From contig CAZFHL010000031.1 of the NCBI GenBank assembly GCA_964519145.1, positions 1-8,143 of the forward strand: 8,143 nucleotides of DNA. The letters are read 5' to 3'. Each line of letters opens with the position of its first letter. Position 1 is the stretch's first letter. Position numbers and translations under genes: made by a program. The notes under the pieces were generated by a model. That model was given only the letters and a program-made list of their open reading frames with translations. It did no database searches and was not told the DNA's origin. Of this stretch, positions 7,206 through 8,143 are shown piece after piece. Source of the DNA: CAZFHL01 sp964519145 (lineage in GTDB: Bacteria > Patescibacteriota > Minisyncoccia > Phycocordibacterales > WO2-35-19).

Positions 7206-7347
7206 TAGGCCTCTTTCAAAAGTCTTTCTTAGTATAGTTTTTGCTAGACACGCATAAAAATCTGCTGATTTTTTGCTATGCTCGTCAGGGTCATCTTGCG
7301 CAAGTCTATCAAAAACTACACTCGCGACGACTTTTGAAATAGACCTA
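7206..7347. repeat. 142-bp imperfect inverted-repeat element (MITE- or REP-like)
   Basis: It starts right after the glyS stop codon. The outer arms, 7207-7253 and 7300-7346, are inverted copies matching at 36 of 47 positions by hand alignment. They include an unbroken 11-bp TTTCAAAAGTC block and a 9-bp TAGTTTTTG block; flanking T7206 and A7347 also pair. The core holds a smaller hairpin (AAAAATC, TGCT loop, GATTTTT; 7256-7273), outer GCATA/TATGC arms, and a perfect CTTGCGCAAG palindrome (7295-7304). TTTTTG(C/A)TA occurs twice direct and once inverted. G+C is about 39% by hand count, against about 12% in the 48 bp after it. No clear target-site duplication and no coding potential. It could be a non-autonomous transposable element or a dispersed intergenic palindrome, and may also end glyS transcription. 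Confidence 0.82.
7256..7274 (+). terminator. glyS: Possible glyS terminator hairpin inside the inverted-repeat element
   Basis: A 7-bp stem AAAAATC/GATTTTT with a TGCT loop, followed by one further T, about 50 bp after the glyS stop. The stem has only one G-C pair, so on its own it is weak. Extended GCATA/TATGC pairing and the outer arms would strengthen it. This is structural inference only. Confidence 0.3.
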
Positions 7348-7379
7348 AAAAATTATTCACAGATGTATTATTTAAATTG

Positions 7380-7388
7380 TGTTATTAT
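7380..7388 (+). promoter_or_regulatory. Extended -10 promoter for the AI-2E family gene, likely leaderless
   Basis: TGT followed by TATTAT (7383-7388) forms an extended -10, with the hexamer matching TATAAT at five of six positions. It ends 8 nt before the ATG at 7396, the same offset as glyS. No -35 is seen at 16-18 bp; a TTCACA at 7356-7361 is 21 bp away, which is too long. No Shine-Dalgarno sequence. The promoter lies outside the inverted-repeat element, separating this gene from glyS. Confidence 0.52.
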
Positions 7389-7395
7389 TTAATAA

Positions 7396-8143
7396 ATGGC
7401 TATTCGTCTAAATAATGAAAAAACAATACAAATAAGTTCAGGTACAATAATAAAAAGTGCAATTATTCTGATTGCTTTTTTTGTTGTTTATTATTTGAGA
7501 GATGTTGCTTTGGTTTTAATATTATCCATCATTATTGCTTCTGCTATAGAGCCAGGTACAAAATGGTTTTTAAATAAAGGTGTGCCAAGAGTGATATCTG
7601 TTTTATTTATGTATTCAACTGCCGTTTTGTTTTTGGTAGTTTTATTTTATTTTATTTTTTTACCAATGCTCAGTCAATCAGCCACACTTCTCTCTAGCCT
7701 ACCTAGTTATTTAGGAGAATTACAAGTTTGGAATCCTATACAAAATAGTGATTTACTATCTTCAAATTCTGCAATCGAAGGTTTTTCAAAGAATTTTTCT
7801 TTGGTAGAAATAGTGGATCAGATAGATGCTTATGTTTCTGGTTTATCAAATGGATTCTTCTCAACAGCTAGCAGATTTTTTGGTGGTATTTTGAGTTTGA
7901 TAATGGTTATTGTTTTATCTTTTTATCTTTCTGTAGAAAATGATGGTGTTGGAAATTTTTTGAAAATGGTTACTCCTGCAAAAAATGAAAAATACATATT
8001 AGATTTATGGAGAAGATCGCAACATAAAATAGGTCTTTGGATGCAGGGGCAAATAGTTCTTGCTGTTATTGTGGCAATGCTCGTATTTCTCGGACTTACT
8101 TTATTGAGAGTAGAAAATGCTCTTTTGCTCGCTGTTTTGGCAG
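7396..8143 (+). CDS. AI-2E family transporter (PerM/TqsA-like), 3'-partial
   Basis: The first 249 residues of an integral membrane protein of the AI-2E transporter family (formerly UPF0118), running off the right edge; full members are about 340-380 residues. The layout fits the family: two hydrophobic segments near residues 18-34 and 37-52, IEPGTKWFLNKGVPR (51-65), a long helix at about 66-90, a loop region of about 70 residues, a helix at about 162-180, then RRSQHKIGLWMQGQI (206-220) with the conserved GQ and further helices. The family includes E. coli TqsA, implicated in autoinducer-2 export, and members acting as Na+/H+ antiporters; the substrate here cannot be told. There is no quorum-sensing gene nearby, so the family name should not be read as function. 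The ATG is preceded by an extended -10 at leaderless spacing. Confidence 0.92.
   Translation, partial: MAIRLNNEKTIQISSGTIIKSAIILIAFFVVYYLRDVALVLILSIIIASAIEPGTKWFLNKGVPRVISVLFMYSTAVLFLVVLFYFIFLPMLSQSATLLSSLPSYLGELQVWNPIQNSDLLSSNSAIEGFSKNFSLVEIVDQIDAYVSGLSNGFFSTASRFFGGILSLIMVIVLSFYLSVENDGVGNFLKMVTPAKNEKYILDLWRRSQHKIGLWMQGQIVLAVIVAMLVFLGLTLLRVENALLLAVLA

Noticed and set aside
7353..7361. TTATTCACA, a match to the DnaA-box consensus TTATNCACA
   Set aside because: A single copy; at this base composition about one chance match is expected in a window this size, and there is no box cluster or dnaA/dnaN nearby.

Overview
The window is an 8.1-kb piece of an AT-rich bacterial genome, with every recognisable gene on the + strand. 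The likely source is a member of the Patescibacteria (Candidate Phyla Radiation), probably near Parcubacteria. This is inferred from the low G+C, the eukaryote/archaea-like isoleucyl-tRNA synthetase, the short zinc-less RecO, the dimeric-type glycyl-tRNA synthetase and the single-pass membrane protein with DUF11-like domains. It is not proven by a marker gene. The 100-N gap suggests a draft or metagenome assembly. No in-frame TGA occurs inside the long genes, so there is no sign of the TGA=glycine code of Gracilibacteria and Absconditabacteria.

Layout: (1) 1-3214, ileS, entering from the left edge without its N-terminus. It carries a complete histidine phosphatase (phosphoglycerate-mutase-like) domain inside the synthetase. 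It is split by 100 Ns at 2051-2150 that are flanked by an identical 55-bp sequence; collapsing the duplicate and the Ns restores one frame. (2) 3267-3851, recO, short. (3) 3888-5828, a 646-residue membrane-anchored protein with several extracytoplasmic beta-sandwich domains, function unknown. (4) 5874-7205, glyS. (5) 7206-7347, a 142-bp imperfect inverted-repeat element, richer in G+C than its surroundings, directly after the glyS stop. (6) 7396 to the right edge, the first 249 codons of an AI-2E/PerM-family membrane protein.

The genes are mostly housekeeping: two aminoacyl-tRNA synthetases for translation, RecO for RecFOR recombinational repair, and two envelope proteins. None of the four visible starts has a Shine-Dalgarno sequence. 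Three have a -10-like hexamer ending 8-9 nt before the ATG, which predicts leaderless mRNAs and separate promoters rather than one long operon.

The most interesting item is the phosphatase domain within IleRS, which keeps all of its visible catalytic residues. The leaderless promoter pattern and the inverted-repeat element come next. I see no CRISPR array, tRNA, rRNA or transposase gene.
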